Assembly (NCBI RefSeq): GCF_003937945.1
Contig: NZ_RSEC01000021.1
Span: forward strand, 310,001-374,000
Length of the DNA stretch: 64,000 nt
Reading direction: 5' to 3'
Source of the DNA: Amycolatopsis eburnea
GTDB taxonomy: Bacteria > Actinomycetota > Actinomycetes > Mycobacteriales > Pseudonocardiaceae
Under the pieces are notes generated by a model. It did no database searches, was not told where the DNA came from, and saw only the letters and a list, made by a program, of their open reading frames with translations. Position numbers and translations under genes: made by a program. Shown here piece after piece: positions 15,238-24,431 of this stretch (position 1 is the first letter of the stretch; each line of letters begins with the position of its first letter).

Positions 15238-17035
15238 CCCGCTCGTACCCTTCCCGGCCCGCGAGGTGCTCGGGCACGCCGACCTCCCACCAGGCCCCGG
15301 CTTCCGTCCACGTCGACGGCTGCGTCTTCACCACGACCACGGCGGGCCGCTGTTCGGCCACCGACGCCTCCCGGGCAGCCGCGTAGGCCGCCCGCAAGGA
15401 GTCCACTGTGGACGCTTCGAACACCAGGCAGCCCAGCGATTCCGCGTGCCGCGCGAAGTCCACTCGCGGCGGGGACGCGTGCGAAGTCGTGCAGTCGGCG
15501 TAGAAGTTGTTGAACGGCTTCCCACCCTGCCCTTCCTGGAGCCGCGCGATCACCGCGTAGCCGTCGTTGTCGCACACGACCGCGACGAACGGGTGCCCGG
15601 CGAACGCCGCGGAGAACAGCTCCGAGTTCAGCATCAGGTACGAGCCGTCGCCGAGGAGCGTCGTCACCAGGCCGGGCCACGCGATCGCCGCGCCCCACGC
15701 GCCGGACAGCTCGTAGCCCATGCACGAGAACCCGTACTCGACGTCCATCGACACCGAGCCGGACCCGCGCCAGCCGCCGATCAGCTCGCCCGGCAGCCCG
15801 CCCGACGCCGTCATGACGTAGTCGTCGGCGGCCGAGAGATCGTTCACGACGCCGACGACCTGCGCGTACGACGGAATTTCCGAGCCGGACCGCAGCTTGT
15901 CGACGTGCGCGTCCCAGACCGCGCGTTCGCTCGCGGCCCGCGCGGTCCACGACGGGTCCACGCGCCAGCTTTCGAGCTGGGCGGCCAGGTCCGCCAGGCC
16001 CGCGTCGGCGTCCCCGGTCACGGCCAGGGCGCCGTGCTTCACCGCGTCGAAGCGGGCCGCGTTGAGCGACACCAGGCGGACGTCGGGGGAGAACACCGTC
16101 CACGACGCCGTCGTGAAGTCCTGCAGCCGCGTGCCCACGGCCAGCACCACGTCCGCCGCGGCCGCGAGGACGTTCGCCGACGACGAGCCCGTGATGCCGA
16201 GCGGTCCGGCGTGCAGCGGGTGGTCGTGCGGGACGAGCGTGCGGCCCGCCGTGGTCTCCACGACCGGGATCCCGTGCCGCTCGGCGAAGTCCAGCGCCCG
16301 CCGCGCGGCACCCGAGTACCGGACGCCGCCGCCGAGCACCAGCAGCGGGCGGCGCGACGCCCGCAGGACGCCCGCCGCCTCGGTGACCGAACGCCGGTCC
16401 GGGCGCGGGCGGGGCGGGCGGTGCGTGACCGGCGCGAACAGCGCGTCCGGGAAGTCGTACGTCTCCGCCTGGACGTCCTGCGGCAGCGCCAGGACCACCG
16501 GCCCGCTGTCCGCCGGGTCCGTGAGCACCCGCGTGACCTGCGGCAACGTCGAGATCAGCTGCTCGGGCCGGGTGATCCGGTCGAAGTAGCGCGAGACCGC
16601 GCGGAAAGCGTCGTTCACCGTCGCGGTCGCGTCGCCGAAGGGCTCGATCTGCTGCAGCACCGGGTCCGGCGCGCGGCCGGTGAACGTGTCGCCGGGCAGC
16701 AGCAGCACCGGCAGCCGGTTCGCGTGCGCGACCCCGGCGGCGGTGACCATGTTCAGCGCGCCCGGCCCGATCGACGACGTCGCGACGCCGACCTGCCGCC
16801 GGTGCGTGGCCTTCGCCAGCCCGACCGCGGCCAGCGCCATGCCCTGCTCGGTGTGCCCGCGCCAGACCGGGATCTCGCCGCGGTGCTCCTCCAGCGCCGT
16901 CCCGAGACCGAGCACGTTGCCGTGCCCGAAGATCGCGAAGACGCCGGGGAAGAGCGGGACTTCCGCGCCGTCCAGGGTTTCCGAGCGCTGGGCGAGGAGC
17001 CAGCGGACCAGCGCCTGAGCCGTCGTCAGCTTCAC
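15203..17035 (-). CDS. iolD: 3D-(3,5/4)-trihydroxycyclohexane-1,2-dione hydrolase (IolD)
   Basis: 610 residues, a thiamine diphosphate enzyme of the acetolactate synthase fold. The N-terminal Pyr domain carries the activating glutamate in GHTEQG (about Glu63). A central Rossmann domain and a PP domain with GDGSYLMLNSELF then VVCDNDGY, the ThDP/Mg site, follow. It opens the ring of the trione-type intermediate to 5-deoxy-glucuronate in inositol breakdown. The length matches IolD (about 620-640). The GTG start overlaps the iolB stop by 4 nt. This is the last gene of the minus-strand iol operon. Its 3' end overlaps the P450 gene on the other strand by 35 nt, with no hairpin between them. Confidence 0.95.
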   Translation of the reverse strand: MKLTTAQALVRWLLAQRSETLDGAEVPLFPGVFAIFGHGNVLGLGTALEEHRGEIPVWRGHTEQGMALAAVGLAKATHRRQVGVATSSIGPGALNMVTAAGVAHANRLPVLLLPGDTFTGRAPDPVLQQIEPFGDATATVNDAFRAVSRYFDRITRPEQLISTLPQVTRVLTDPADSGPVVLALPQDVQAETYDFPDALFAPVTHRPPRPRPDRRSVTEAAGVLRASRRPLLVLGGGVRYSGAARRALDFAERHGIPVVETTAGRTLVPHDHPLHAGPLGITGSSSANVLAAAADVVLAVGTRLQDFTTASWTVFSPDVRLVSLNAARFDAVKHGALAVTGDADAGLADLAAQLESWRVDPSWTARAASERAVWDAHVDKLRSGSEIPSYAQVVGVVNDLSAADDYVMTASGGLPGELIGGWRGSGSVSMDVEYGFSCMGYELSGAWGAAIAWPGLVTTLLGDGSYLMLNSELFSAAFAGHPFVAVVCDNDGYAVIARLQEGQGGKPFNNFYADCTTSHASPPRVDFARHAESLGCLVFEASTVDSLRAAYAAAREASVAEQRPAVVVVKTQPSTWTEAGAWWEVGVPEHLAGREGYERVKPGQVRYLKS

Positions 17036-17922
17036 CGGACCCGCCCTTCGTGGCTCGTGACGGGGCAGCGCGGGTCGAGGTCCTGCGCGGCCCAGGTGTC
17101 GCGGACCCAGCCGTGCGCCGGGTCGTCGCAGAACGCCATCGACCGCTCTTCGGCGGGCCCGGCCAGGACGTTCAGGTAGTACATCGGGTAGCCGGGCGCG
17201 GCCACGCACGGGCCGTGGTAGCCGCGCGGGATCAGGAAGACGTCGTGGTCGCGCACGGCGACGTCCTCGTCCAGCTCGCCGTCGGCGGTGTAGGTCCGGT
17301 GCAGGCCGAAACCCTCGCGAGACGGTGTCACGCCGTCGCGGCCGGCGATCCGGAAGTAGTAGATCTCCTCGTTGACGACTTCGCACCCGGTGGCTTCGTC
17401 GTGCTTGTGCGGCGGGTACGACGACCAGTTGCCGCCCGGCGTGATCAGCTCGCACGCGTTGAGCTTGTCGGCGTGGTCCCAGACCCCGGGCACGCCGAAG
17501 TTGGTGACCTGCCGGGTCGCCTGCCCCGCACCGCGGACCTCGACCGGGACCTCCTCGGCCGGTCCGTACCTCGCGGCGAGGCGGCGGGTGCAGCGCGCCA
17601 TCGGCAGCGCCACTTCGAGACCGTCCGTTGTCGACAACTCGACTTCGGCTTCCCGGGGCACGTACGCGAAGTCCGTCACGCGCGCGAAGACCGACGAACG
17701 GCCGCGCAGCTCGAAGACCTGCCCGTCGACGCGGACGGTCGCGGACCCGGACAGCGGCAGCACGAACGCCTCGAACTCGCCGGTGTGCAGGACCCGCGTC
17801 TCGCCGGCGGCCAGGGACAGCACCCGCAGCCCGGTGTAGGTCCAGCCCGCGCTGTCCGGGGTGAGCCGGACCGGGTCGGTGTCGTCCGACAGTGTCCCGA
17901 GTGGACGGTGGAGCTTGCTCAC
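17032..17922 (-). CDS. iolB: 5-deoxy-glucuronate isomerase (IolB)
   Basis: 296 residues of the KduI/IolB double-cupin fold. The metal-binding cupin motif is seen as PPHKHDEATGCEVVNEEIYY (His, His, Glu), with a later FLIPRGYHGPCVAAPGYPMY segment conserved in IolB. It converts 5-deoxy-D-glucuronate to 2-deoxy-5-keto-D-gluconate, the step between IolD and IolC. The GTG start (GTG AGC AAG) overlaps the upstream aldolase stop by 4 nt and its own stop overlaps iolD by 4 nt, so translation is coupled on both sides. Confidence 0.95.
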   Translation of the reverse strand: MSKLHRPLGTLSDDTDPVRLTPDSAGWTYTGLRVLSLAAGETRVLHTGEFEAFVLPLSGSATVRVDGQVFELRGRSSVFARVTDFAYVPREAEVELSTTDGLEVALPMARCTRRLAARYGPAEEVPVEVRGAGQATRQVTNFGVPGVWDHADKLNACELITPGGNWSSYPPHKHDEATGCEVVNEEIYYFRIAGRDGVTPSREGFGLHRTYTADGELDEDVAVRDHDVFLIPRGYHGPCVAAPGYPMYYLNVLAGPAEERSMAFCDDPAHGWVRDTWAAQDLDPRCPVTSHEGRVR

Positions 17923-18662
17923 TTCGCGGCCTCCAGTGCTTTCGCGGCGGCTTCGACGGCAGTGCGGGTGGTTCCGCTGGGCGGGTTGAGCAGCGGGCGG
18001 CCGATGACCAGGCCGCGGACGACCCCGTGCGACAGCGTCCAGTCCGACGGCACGCCGCTCAGCACCACCGGCAGCGTCGTGGCGTCCAAGGCGGCGGCCG
18101 GGCACGTCGGCGGCAGCTTCAGCCAGGTGTGCGCCGACGTCGTCCCGAGGCCGGACGCGACCGTGACCGCCGGCGATGCGGGGTTCTCCCGCAGGTCGAT
18201 CAGGGCGACCAGGCCGTACGCGGCGAGTTCGGTGACGGCGTCGGCGCAGGCCTGCCGGGACGGGTCGGCCTCGCTCAGCAGCAGCTCGCCGCCGTCCAGC
18301 CCGCAGTCGACCAGCGTCCGGGCGTCGTAGCCGGTGAACCGGTCGTCGGGGTTCATCGACCCGAAAACGACCTTGTCGTGCAGCGCGCCGAGCAGGAGCA
18401 GCTCCTCGACGACGTCCGGGGTGGCGACGACGCCGGCGACCGCCGGGTTCTCCAGCGCGACCAGCAACCGCTCCAGCAGCGTCCGCCGGTCGAACGGGTC
18501 GTCGCCGGGTCCCGGCGCCTCGGCGGCGACCAGGAACAGGGTTCCGTTGTCGGACAGCAGTTCCGAACGCCGTTTGCGGGTCGCGTACGCCTGCCGGACC
18601 GCGCCCGGGTTCGTGGCCCGGGTGTGCAGGAGGTCGCGCCAGCGGTCGTCGGTGAGCATCAC
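17919..18662 (-). CDS. Cgl0159-type (beta/alpha)8 protein, probable deoxy-ketogluconate-6-phosphate aldolase
   Basis: 247 residues. It resembles the TIM-barrel family named after Corynebacterium glutamicum Cgl0159, found almost only inside actinobacterial iol clusters. Visible elements include VVEELLLLGALHDKVVFGSMN, LVALIDLREN and GLVIGRPLL. Its position between iolC and iolB, and the absence of a classical iolJ, suggest that it cleaves 2-deoxy-5-keto-gluconate-6-phosphate to malonate semialdehyde and dihydroxyacetone phosphate; this role is inferred from context. It is somewhat short for the family. The GTG at 18662 gives a 4-nt overlap with iolC; the ATG one codon later is an equal candidate. 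Confidence 0.7.
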   Translation of the reverse strand: MMLTDDRWRDLLHTRATNPGAVRQAYATRKRRSELLSDNGTLFLVAAEAPGPGDDPFDRRTLLERLLVALENPAVAGVVATPDVVEELLLLGALHDKVVFGSMNPDDRFTGYDARTLVDCGLDGGELLLSEADPSRQACADAVTELAAYGLVALIDLRENPASPAVTVASGLGTTSAHTWLKLPPTCPAAALDATTLPVVLSGVPSDWTLSHGVVRGLVIGRPLLNPPSGTTRTAVEAAAKALEAAK

Positions 18663-19588
18663 AGCAGCTCCTCGATCTCCCCGGCGGACGGCATGGCGTC
18701 GGCGCAGGCCAGCCGGGACGCCACCAGCGCGCCCGCCGCGTTCGCGTACTCGGCGATCCGGACCGGGTCCCAGCCGGACAGCAGCCCGTGGATCAGGGCG
18801 CCGCCGAAGCCGTCTCCGGCACCTAGGCCGCAGACGACCTCGACCCGTTGCGGCGGCACGGTCCAGCGCCCGTCCGGGGTCGCCACGAGCACGCCCTCGG
18901 CGCCCTTCTTGATCACCGCGAGCCGCAGCCCGCGGTCGAGCATCCGGTCCGCGGCGGCGTCCGGATCCGCCGTGCCGACGGCGACCTCCACCTCGGCGCG
19001 GTTGCCGACCGCGACGGTGACGTGGTCGAGCATCGCGCCGATCTCCTCCCGGGCCTGCTCCACCGACGACCAGAACATCGGCCGGTAATCGAGGTCCAGG
19101 ACGGTGTGCTCACGGCGTTCCCGCGCCTCGAGGATCTTCCGCTGGGTGGCTCGCGCCGGCTCGGCGGAGACGCCGGTGCCGGTGACCCACAGCAGCGGCA
19201 CCGACGTGACGACGTCCCAGGGCACGTCTTCGTCGGTCAGCGTGAGGTCGGGGGCGATGGGGGAGCGGTAGAACAGCAGCGGCGGGTCCGCCGGCGGGTT
19301 CAGCTCGCAGAACACCACCGGCGTCTGCAGGTCTTCGGCGGTGCCCACGAAAGCCGGTGAGACGCCGAAGCCGTCGAGGGCCTGCCGGACGTAGTCGCCG
19401 AAGCCGTCCGGGCCGACCTTGGTGAGCACCGCCGCCGACCGGCCGAGCCGCGCGGCGGCGACCGCGACGTTGGTCGCGGTGCCGCCGAGCGACTTGGCGA
19501 AAGTGCTGACGCCGGCCAGGGGGACACCGCTCTGCTCCGGGTAGAGGTCGACACCCACCCGGCCGATCGTCAGCGCTTCGAGACTCAC
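18659..19588 (-). CDS. iolC: 5-dehydro-2-deoxygluconokinase (IolC), PfkB family
   Basis: 309 residues of the ribokinase/PfkB fold. It begins with [14 protein letters not shown], has the first PfkB signature in the [15 protein letters not shown] region and the second as [15 protein letters not shown], which contains the catalytic aspartate. It phosphorylates 2-deoxy-5-keto-D-gluconate, making the substrate of the aldolase encoded next. The DLYPEQ segment is characteristic of IolC within PfkB kinases. The GTG start overlaps the ABC ATPase stop by 4 nt. Confidence 0.93.
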   Translation of the reverse strand: MSLEALTIGRVGVDLYPEQSGVPLAGVSTFAKSLGGTATNVAVAAARLGRSAAVLTKVGPDGFGDYVRQALDGFGVSPAFVGTAEDLQTPVVFCELNPPADPPLLFYRSPIAPDLTLTDEDVPWDVVTSVPLLWVTGTGVSAEPARATQRKILEARERREHTVLDLDYRPMFWSSVEQAREEIGAMLDHVTVAVGNRAEVEVAVGTADPDAAADRMLDRGLRLAVIKKGAEGVLVATPDGRWTVPPQRVEVVCGLGAGDGFGGALIHGLLSGWDPVRIAEYANAAGALVASRLACADAMPSAGEIEELL

Positions 19589-20367
19589 GCCTTCTCCACC
19601 TGCCGCAGCTCGTGTTCGAGGGCTTCCAGTTCCGCGCCGCCCGCCATCTGCCGGGTCAGCTCGTTGATGTCGATGTCCTTCTTCTCGTACGACCCGAGCG
19701 GCGCGCCCCGCTTGAGCAGCAGGAACCGGTCGGCGACCGGGTAGGCGTGGTGCGGGTTGTGCGTGATCAGCACGACGCCGAGCCCGCGGTCGCGGGCCTG
19801 GGCGACGTACTTGAGCACCACCCCGGCCTGCTTGACGCCGAGCGCGGCGGTCGGCTCGTCGAGGATCAGCACCTTCGCGCCGAAGTACACCGCCCGCGCG
19901 ATCGCCACGCACTGGCGCTCACCACCGGAGAGCGTGCCGACCGGCTGCTCGACGTCCCGCAGGTCGATGCCCATGTCGGACAACGCCTTCTTGGTCGTCT
20001 CGCGGCCCTTCTTCCGGTCCAGGAACCGGAACGGGCCGAAGCCGACGCGCGGCTCCGAGCCGAGGAAGAAGTTCCGCCAGACGCTCATCAGCGGCACCAC
20101 CGCGAGGTCCTGGTACACGGTCGCGATGCCGCGATCGAGGGCCTCGCGCGGCGAAGCGAACCGCACGGGCTCGCCTTCCACGAGGAACTCGCCCTGGTCG
20201 TGCTGGTGCACCCCGGCCAGGACCTTGATCAGCGTGGACTTGCCGGCGCCGTTGTCGCCGAGCACGCAGGTGACCTCGCCCGCGTTGACCACAGTGGACA
20301 CCTCGCGCAGCGCGATCACGCTGCCGTAGGTCTTCCCGATGTCACGGACTTCGAGCAGCGGGCTCAT
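19585..20367 (-). CDS. Sugar (inositol) ABC transporter ATP-binding protein
   Basis: 260 residues, one nucleotide-binding domain: Walker [10 protein letters not shown] (about 37-45), Q-loop in [10 protein letters not shown], signature LSGGERQ and Walker [13 protein letters not shown]. Ribose-type importers usually have a doubled ATPase of about 500 residues (RbsA); this one is single, as in FrcA-like systems, so it should work as a homodimer. It powers import by the permease and lipoprotein encoded next to it, most likely for myo-inositol given the iol genes on both sides. It overlaps both neighbours by 4 nt. Confidence 0.9.
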   Translation of the reverse strand: MSPLLEVRDIGKTYGSVIALREVSTVVNAGEVTCVLGDNGAGKSTLIKVLAGVHQHDQGEFLVEGEPVRFASPREALDRGIATVYQDLAVVPLMSVWRNFFLGSEPRVGFGPFRFLDRKKGRETTKKALSDMGIDLRDVEQPVGTLSGGERQCVAIARAVYFGAKVLILDEPTAALGVKQAGVVLKYVAQARDRGLGVVLITHNPHHAYPVADRFLLLKRGAPLGSYEKKDIDINELTRQMAGGAELEALEHELRQVEKA

Positions 20368-21407
20368 CGGCGTACCCTTTCCGCGCGGCGCCGGAAGGCG
20401 TTGTTCACCAGGACCGCGGCCAGCAGCATGATGCCGAGGAACAGCATGAACCAGTCGCTGTTCCACTGCGCGAACACGATGCCCTGGCGCGCCATGCCGA
20501 AGATCAGCGCGCCGATCGCCGCGCCCACCGCCGAGCCGAACCCGCCGGTGAGCAGGCAGCCGCCGATCACGGCCGCGATGATGTACTGGAACTCCAGCCC
20601 GATGCCCTGGTTCGCCTGCACGCTCGCGAAGCGCAGGATGTTGATCGAGCCGACCAGCCACGCGCCGAACGCGGTGCCCATGAACAGCAGGATCTTCGTG
20701 CGCACCACCGGCACGCCGACCGAGCGGGCCGACACCTGCGACCCGCCGACCGCGAAGATCCAGTTGCCGAACCGGGTGCGCACGAGCAGCACCGCCGCGA
20801 CCACCGTGACGAGGATCCACCAGATGATCGACGACTGGAACTCGGTGCCGCCGATCGCGAACGTGGAGGCGAACAGCCCGCCCGCCGATTCGTAGCCGCT
20901 GGTCGAGCGCATCCCCGACACCTGGACGGTGTTGGTGACCAGCCGCGTGACGCCGAGATTGAGGCCCTGCAGCGCCAGGAACGAGCCCAGGGTGACGATG
21001 AAGCTCGGCAGCCCGGTCTTCATCACCAGCCAGCCGTTGAAGGCGCCGACCCCGAGCGCGAAGACGAGCGAGACCGCCAGCGCGACCCAGACGTTCCAGC
21101 CCGCCTGCGTCGCCAGGATCGCCGTGACCAGCGACGTCGACGCCGTCATGACACCGGCCGAGAGGTCGAATTCGCCGCCGACCATCAGCAGCGCGACCAC
21201 GACGGCCATGATGCCCAGCGTCGAGGAGTCGTCGAGCCAGGTCGCCACGCCCAGCGGGCTGAGGAACTGGCCGGTGACGACGGAGAAGAAGACGAACACC
21301 AGCACGGCCCCGAGCAGCGCGCCGATCTCCGGGCGCACCACCAGCCGATCGGTCAGGCTCTTCTTCCCGACGCGTTCGTCGGGTTGCGCTTGGATCGCCG
21401 CGGTCAT
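20364..21407 (-). CDS. Sugar (inositol) ABC transporter permease, RbsC type
   Basis: 347 residues with eight to ten hydrophobic segments. The conserved permease loop of the ribose/xylose class is seen as [17 protein letters not shown], and [22 protein letters not shown] follows. It forms the membrane channel of the importer, most likely as a homodimer since only one permease gene is present. The start ATG overlaps the binding-protein stop by 4 nt and its stop overlaps the ATPase start by 4 nt. Inositol as substrate is inferred from the operon. Confidence 0.92.
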   Translation of the reverse strand: MTAAIQAQPDERVGKKSLTDRLVVRPEIGALLGAVLVFVFFSVVTGQFLSPLGVATWLDDSSTLGIMAVVVALLMVGGEFDLSAGVMTASTSLVTAILATQAGWNVWVALAVSLVFALGVGAFNGWLVMKTGLPSFIVTLGSFLALQGLNLGVTRLVTNTVQVSGMRSTSGYESAGGLFASTFAIGGTEFQSSIIWWILVTVVAAVLLVRTRFGNWIFAVGGSQVSARSVGVPVVRTKILLFMGTAFGAWLVGSINILRFASVQANQGIGLEFQYIIAAVIGGCLLTGGFGSAVGAAIGALIFGMARQGIVFAQWNSDWFMLFLGIMLLAAVLVNNAFRRRAERVRR

Positions 21408-22396
21408 CGCGTGCCGCGCTCCGCGTACGGGGCCACGGTGTCGATGTTGGTCTTGTCGACGAAGCCCGGGCCGGTCTGGACCGGCTTGCCGCCGCCGATG
21501 GTGTTGCCGTTTTCCTTGTACAGCTTGAGGAACACGATCGGCAGGTAGCCCTGCTCGTACTGCTGCTGGTCGACGGCGAAGAGGATGGTGCCCGCCTTGA
21601 TGGCCGCGACGACGTCGGCGTTCAGGTCGAACGTCGCCACCTGCGCCTTCGAGCTCGCCTCCTTCGCCGCGTCGACCGCGCGCGCCGCGACCTGCGAGTT
21701 CAGCGCCAGCACGGCGTCGATCGACGGGTCGGACTGCAGGGCGCCGCGGATGCGGGCCTGCGCGTCGGTCGGGTTGGAGATGTCGACCTGCAGCGTGGAG
21801 ACGTTGCCGAAGGTCTGCTTCGCGCCGTCGCAGCGCTGGTTCTGGCCGATGTTGCCCGCTTCGTGGATGACGCAGAGCAGCTTCGTCTTGCCTGCTGCCT
21901 TGAGCCGCTGCCCGGCGCCCTGGCCCGCGAGGCCTTCGCTCTGGCCGACGTGCGCGATCGCGCCGAAGGCGGCGCTGGAGTCCTCGCCGGAGTTGATGGT
22001 GACGACCGGGATGCCTGCCTTGACCGCGTTCTGGATCGACGTCTGCAGTGCCTGCGGGTTCGCCATCGAGACGACCAGGCCGCTCACCTTCTGCGCGACC
22101 GCGTTGTCGATCAGCTTGGCCTGGTTGCCCGGGTCGCCGTCGGCGAAGTAGTCGACACCGACGTTCAGGTCCTTGCCCGCCTGCTCGGCGCCGTTCTTGA
22201 CGACGTTCCAGAAGGCGTCGCCGGCGGTGCCGTGCGTGACCACGGCGACCTTCAGCGGGCCGCCCGAGCTGGGCGCCGCCGCGGACGGCGCGCTGGAGCT
22301 GCTCGAGTTGTCGGCGGACGGGCCGCTGCAGGCGGACAGGACCAGCCCGGCGGCGGCGATCGCCGCCACGCCGGCCAGCTTCTTGAGAGAAAGCAC
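21404..22396 (-). CDS. Sugar (inositol)-binding lipoprotein
   Basis: 330 residues. A lipoprotein signal peptide ends in LSAC with the lipid-modified Cys at about residue 23, followed by a Ser/Ala/Pro-rich linker to about residue 45. The rest is a periplasmic-binding-protein type 1 (ribose-binding-like) fold: [21 protein letters not shown] at the front, then [14 protein letters not shown] and [10 protein letters not shown]. It captures the sugar outside the cell for the permease. The GTG at 22396 is preceded by AAAGGAG at 5 nt spacing; another GTG two codons earlier overlaps that site and is less likely. Confidence 0.92.
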   Translation of the reverse strand: MLSLKKLAGVAAIAAAGLVLSACSGPSADNSSSSSAPSAAAPSSGGPLKVAVVTHGTAGDAFWNVVKNGAEQAGKDLNVGVDYFADGDPGNQAKLIDNAVAQKVSGLVVSMANPQALQTSIQNAVKAGIPVVTINSGEDSSAAFGAIAHVGQSEGLAGQGAGQRLKAAGKTKLLCVIHEAGNIGQNQRCDGAKQTFGNVSTLQVDISNPTDAQARIRGALQSDPSIDAVLALNSQVAARAVDAAKEASSKAQVATFDLNADVVAAIKAGTILFAVDQQQYEQGYLPIVFLKLYKENGNTIGGGKPVQTGPGFVDKTNIDTVAPYAERGTR

Positions 22397-22419
22397 AGTC
22401 ACTCCTTTGGGACCAGGGG

Positions 22420-23298
22420 TTACAGGGAGTCGATGATCTTCGCGAGGTGGGCCAGGCTGCGCTCGGTGTCCCGCCGGGGTACGTCGTCGGGGCTCTCCGC
22501 GCCGAGAGCGGTGTCCTGTTCGAGGACGTACCAGCCGTCGTAGCCGGCCGCCTGGACGGAGCGCACCATCGACGCCACGTCCACGTCCCCCTCGCCGAGC
22601 GGGGTGTAGATGCCCCGCCCGACCGCGTCGGTGTAGCCGAGCCGCCCCGCGCGGACTTCGGCCGCCAGGTCCGCCCGGACGTCCTTCAAGTGCACGTGCT
22701 TCACCCGCTCGGGATACCGCTTCGCCAGCTCGACCGGATCGGTCCCGCCGATCATCAGGTGCCCGGTGTCGAGGCACAACCCGAGCGGGGAATCGGCGAG
22801 GAAGCGCTCGACCTCGGCCTGCTGCTCCACGTGCGTCCCCACGTGCGGGTGCAGCACGGTGCGCAGGCCGTGGGCGGCGGCGATGTCGTGGATCTTGCCC
22901 GCGGTCTCGACGAGCGTCGCCCATTCGGCGTCGGTGAGCTTCGGGCGTTCGTCGTAGCCGTCGAGCCCGGTCGCGGCGGCGAGCACCAGGACGTCGCCCC
23001 CGCACGCGGCGAACAGCGCGGCGGACTCTTCGGCTTCCTTCAGCGCGTTTTCCTGGTTTTCGTGCAGGACCACGGCGAGGAAGCCGCCGACGAGCGTCAG
23101 GTCGTACCGCCCGAGCAGCTCCCGCAGCTCGGCCGGGTCGCGCGGGAGGTAGCCGGGCGGGCCCAGCTCGGTCGCCTGGACGCCGAGCGCCGCCATTTCG
23201 CCGAGCACGGTTCCCGCGTCCAGCACCCGGCCCCAGCCCGGGACTTCGCAGACACCCCAGGAAATCGGCGCGGCGGCTACTCGGATCGTCGCTGTCAC
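22420..23298 (-). CDS. IolE-like TIM-barrel protein (inosose dehydratase or isomerase)
   Basis: 292 residues of the xylose-isomerase-like TIM barrel. It starts with APISWGVCEVPGWG and has the metal-site segments VLHPHVGTH, CLDTGHLMIGG and HVHLKDV. Proteins of this type open many actinobacterial iol operons and are annotated as IolE (2-keto-myo-inositol dehydratase); an inosose isomerase (IolI) or IolH role is also possible. It is the first gene of the minus-strand operon, preceded by GGAGG 7 nt before its GTG and by the twin LacI-type operators. A 23-nt gap separates it from the binding-protein gene. Without an IolE the pathway here would lack its dehydratase, which favours that reading. Confidence 0.75.
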   Translation of the reverse strand: MTATIRVAAAPISWGVCEVPGWGRVLDAGTVLGEMAALGVQATELGPPGYLPRDPAELRELLGRYDLTLVGGFLAVVLHENQENALKEAEESAALFAACGGDVLVLAAATGLDGYDERPKLTDAEWATLVETAGKIHDIAAAHGLRTVLHPHVGTHVEQQAEVERFLADSPLGLCLDTGHLMIGGTDPVELAKRYPERVKHVHLKDVRADLAAEVRAGRLGYTDAVGRGIYTPLGEGDVDVASMVRSVQAAGYDGWYVLEQDTALGAESPDDVPRRDTERSLAHLAKIIDSL

Positions 23299-23320
23299 AA
23301 GGGGCCTCCGGTGGTCCGTT

Positions 23321-23350
23321 GGAGCGCTCTATTGATTAGAGCGCTCTAAT
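23321..23350. promoter_or_regulatory. Twin LacI-type operators between the iol operon and its regulator
   Basis: Two GAGCGCTC palindromes lie in the divergent gap. The one at 23335-23350, ATTAGAGCGCTCTAAT, is a perfect 16-bp palindrome; the other, GGAGCGCTCT at 23321-23330, is a shorter match. Their centres are 17 bp apart. A central CG in an inverted repeat is typical of LacI-family sites, and the actinobacterial CebR site has the same GAGCGCTC core. The LacI regulator at 23409 is the obvious ligand, controlling both directions. Confidence 0.8.
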
Positions 23351-23408
23351 CTTGTAGCGTCGGTCACAGCAAGTCAAGGCCGAGTTTTCCGAGATCAGGG
23401 GGTGTCGC

Positions 23409-24431
23409 GTGCGTCCGACCATGGAGGACGTCGCCGCCAGGGCGGGCGTTTCGCGCGCGCTGGTGTCCCTCGTGATGCGGAATTCGCCGAAGGTCTCCGA
23501 CGCCCGGCGTGCCGCGGTCCTGCGTGCCGCCGAAGAACTCGGCTACCAGCCGCACGTGATGGCGCGGTCGCTGGCCAGCCGCACGTCCACCGTGCTCGGC
23601 GTGATGGTGAACGACCTGCGCAACGCCTTCTTCGCCGACATCGTCGAGGAGCTGGACAGCGCCGCGCAGGCCGCGGGCTTCGACCTGATCCTCAACACGG
23701 GCGGCCGCAGTCCCACGCGCGAGTGGAACGCCCTGCACAACCTCCTTTCCTTCCGTCCGGCGGGGATCATCCTGCTCTCGCCGGTCGTCCCGGCGGCGTC
23801 GATCCAGATCGCGGCGAAGCAGTGCCCGGTGGTGCTGGTGTCGCGGACCATCCGGTCGTCCACAGTGGACACCGTGAACGACGACGGCGAGGCGGGCTCC
23901 GCGCTGGCGGTCGACCACCTGGCCGGCCTCGGGCACCGCCGCATCGCCCACCTCGACGGCGGTGGCGCGGCCGGCGCGGCCCAGCGGCGGCGCGGCTTCG
24001 AAGCCGCCATGCGGAAGCACGGCCTGGAGCCGATCGTCGTGCGCAGCGAGCACACCGACATCGGGGGCGAGACGGCCGTGCGGGAGCTGCTCGCCACGTA
24101 CTCGCGCGCCGACCTGCCGACCGGTTTGGTCTCCGGCAACGACTTCAACGCCGTGGGCGCGATTTCGGCCCTGGAAGAAGCCGGGCTGCGCGTGCCGGAG
24201 GACGTGTCGGTCGTCGGCTACGACAACACGTCGCTCGCCGCGCTGCGGCACCTTTCGCTGACCACAGTGGACCAGTCGCGCACCGACATGGCCAGGCTGG
24301 CTTTCGCGGCGCTGCTCGAGCGCGTCCGCGGGGAGCGCACGGAGCCGGTCCGGCACCTGCTGCACCCGTCTCTCGTGGTCCGCGCGACCACCACCGAAGT
24401 TTCCGCTGCTACAGGAGGAGCACCACGATGA
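23409..24431 (+). CDS. LacI-family regulator of the inositol genes
   Basis: 340 residues. The N-terminal LacI helix-turn-helix occupies about residues 4-24 (TMEDVAARAGVSRALVSLVM) with the hinge near 50-55. The remainder is a periplasmic-binding-protein-like effector domain (TVLGVMVNDLRNAFFADIVEEL, VSVVGYDNTSLAAL). It is divergent from the iol operon, and the gap carries two LacI-type operators. It should repress the operon and itself until an inositol-derived effector binds, which is inferred from family behaviour. The stop overlaps the dehydrogenase start in an ATGA arrangement, so regulator and iolG-like gene are one transcript. Confidence 0.9.
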   Translation: MRPTMEDVAARAGVSRALVSLVMRNSPKVSDARRAAVLRAAEELGYQPHVMARSLASRTSTVLGVMVNDLRNAFFADIVEELDSAAQAAGFDLILNTGGRSPTREWNALHNLLSFRPAGIILLSPVVPAASIQIAAKQCPVVLVSRTIRSSTVDTVNDDGEAGSALAVDHLAGLGHRRIAHLDGGGAAGAAQRRRGFEAAMRKHGLEPIVVRSEHTDIGGETAVRELLATYSRADLPTGLVSGNDFNAVGAISALEEAGLRVPEDVSVVGYDNTSLAALRHLSLTTVDQSRTDMARLAFAALLERVRGERTEPVRHLLHPSLVVRATTTEVSAATGGAPR

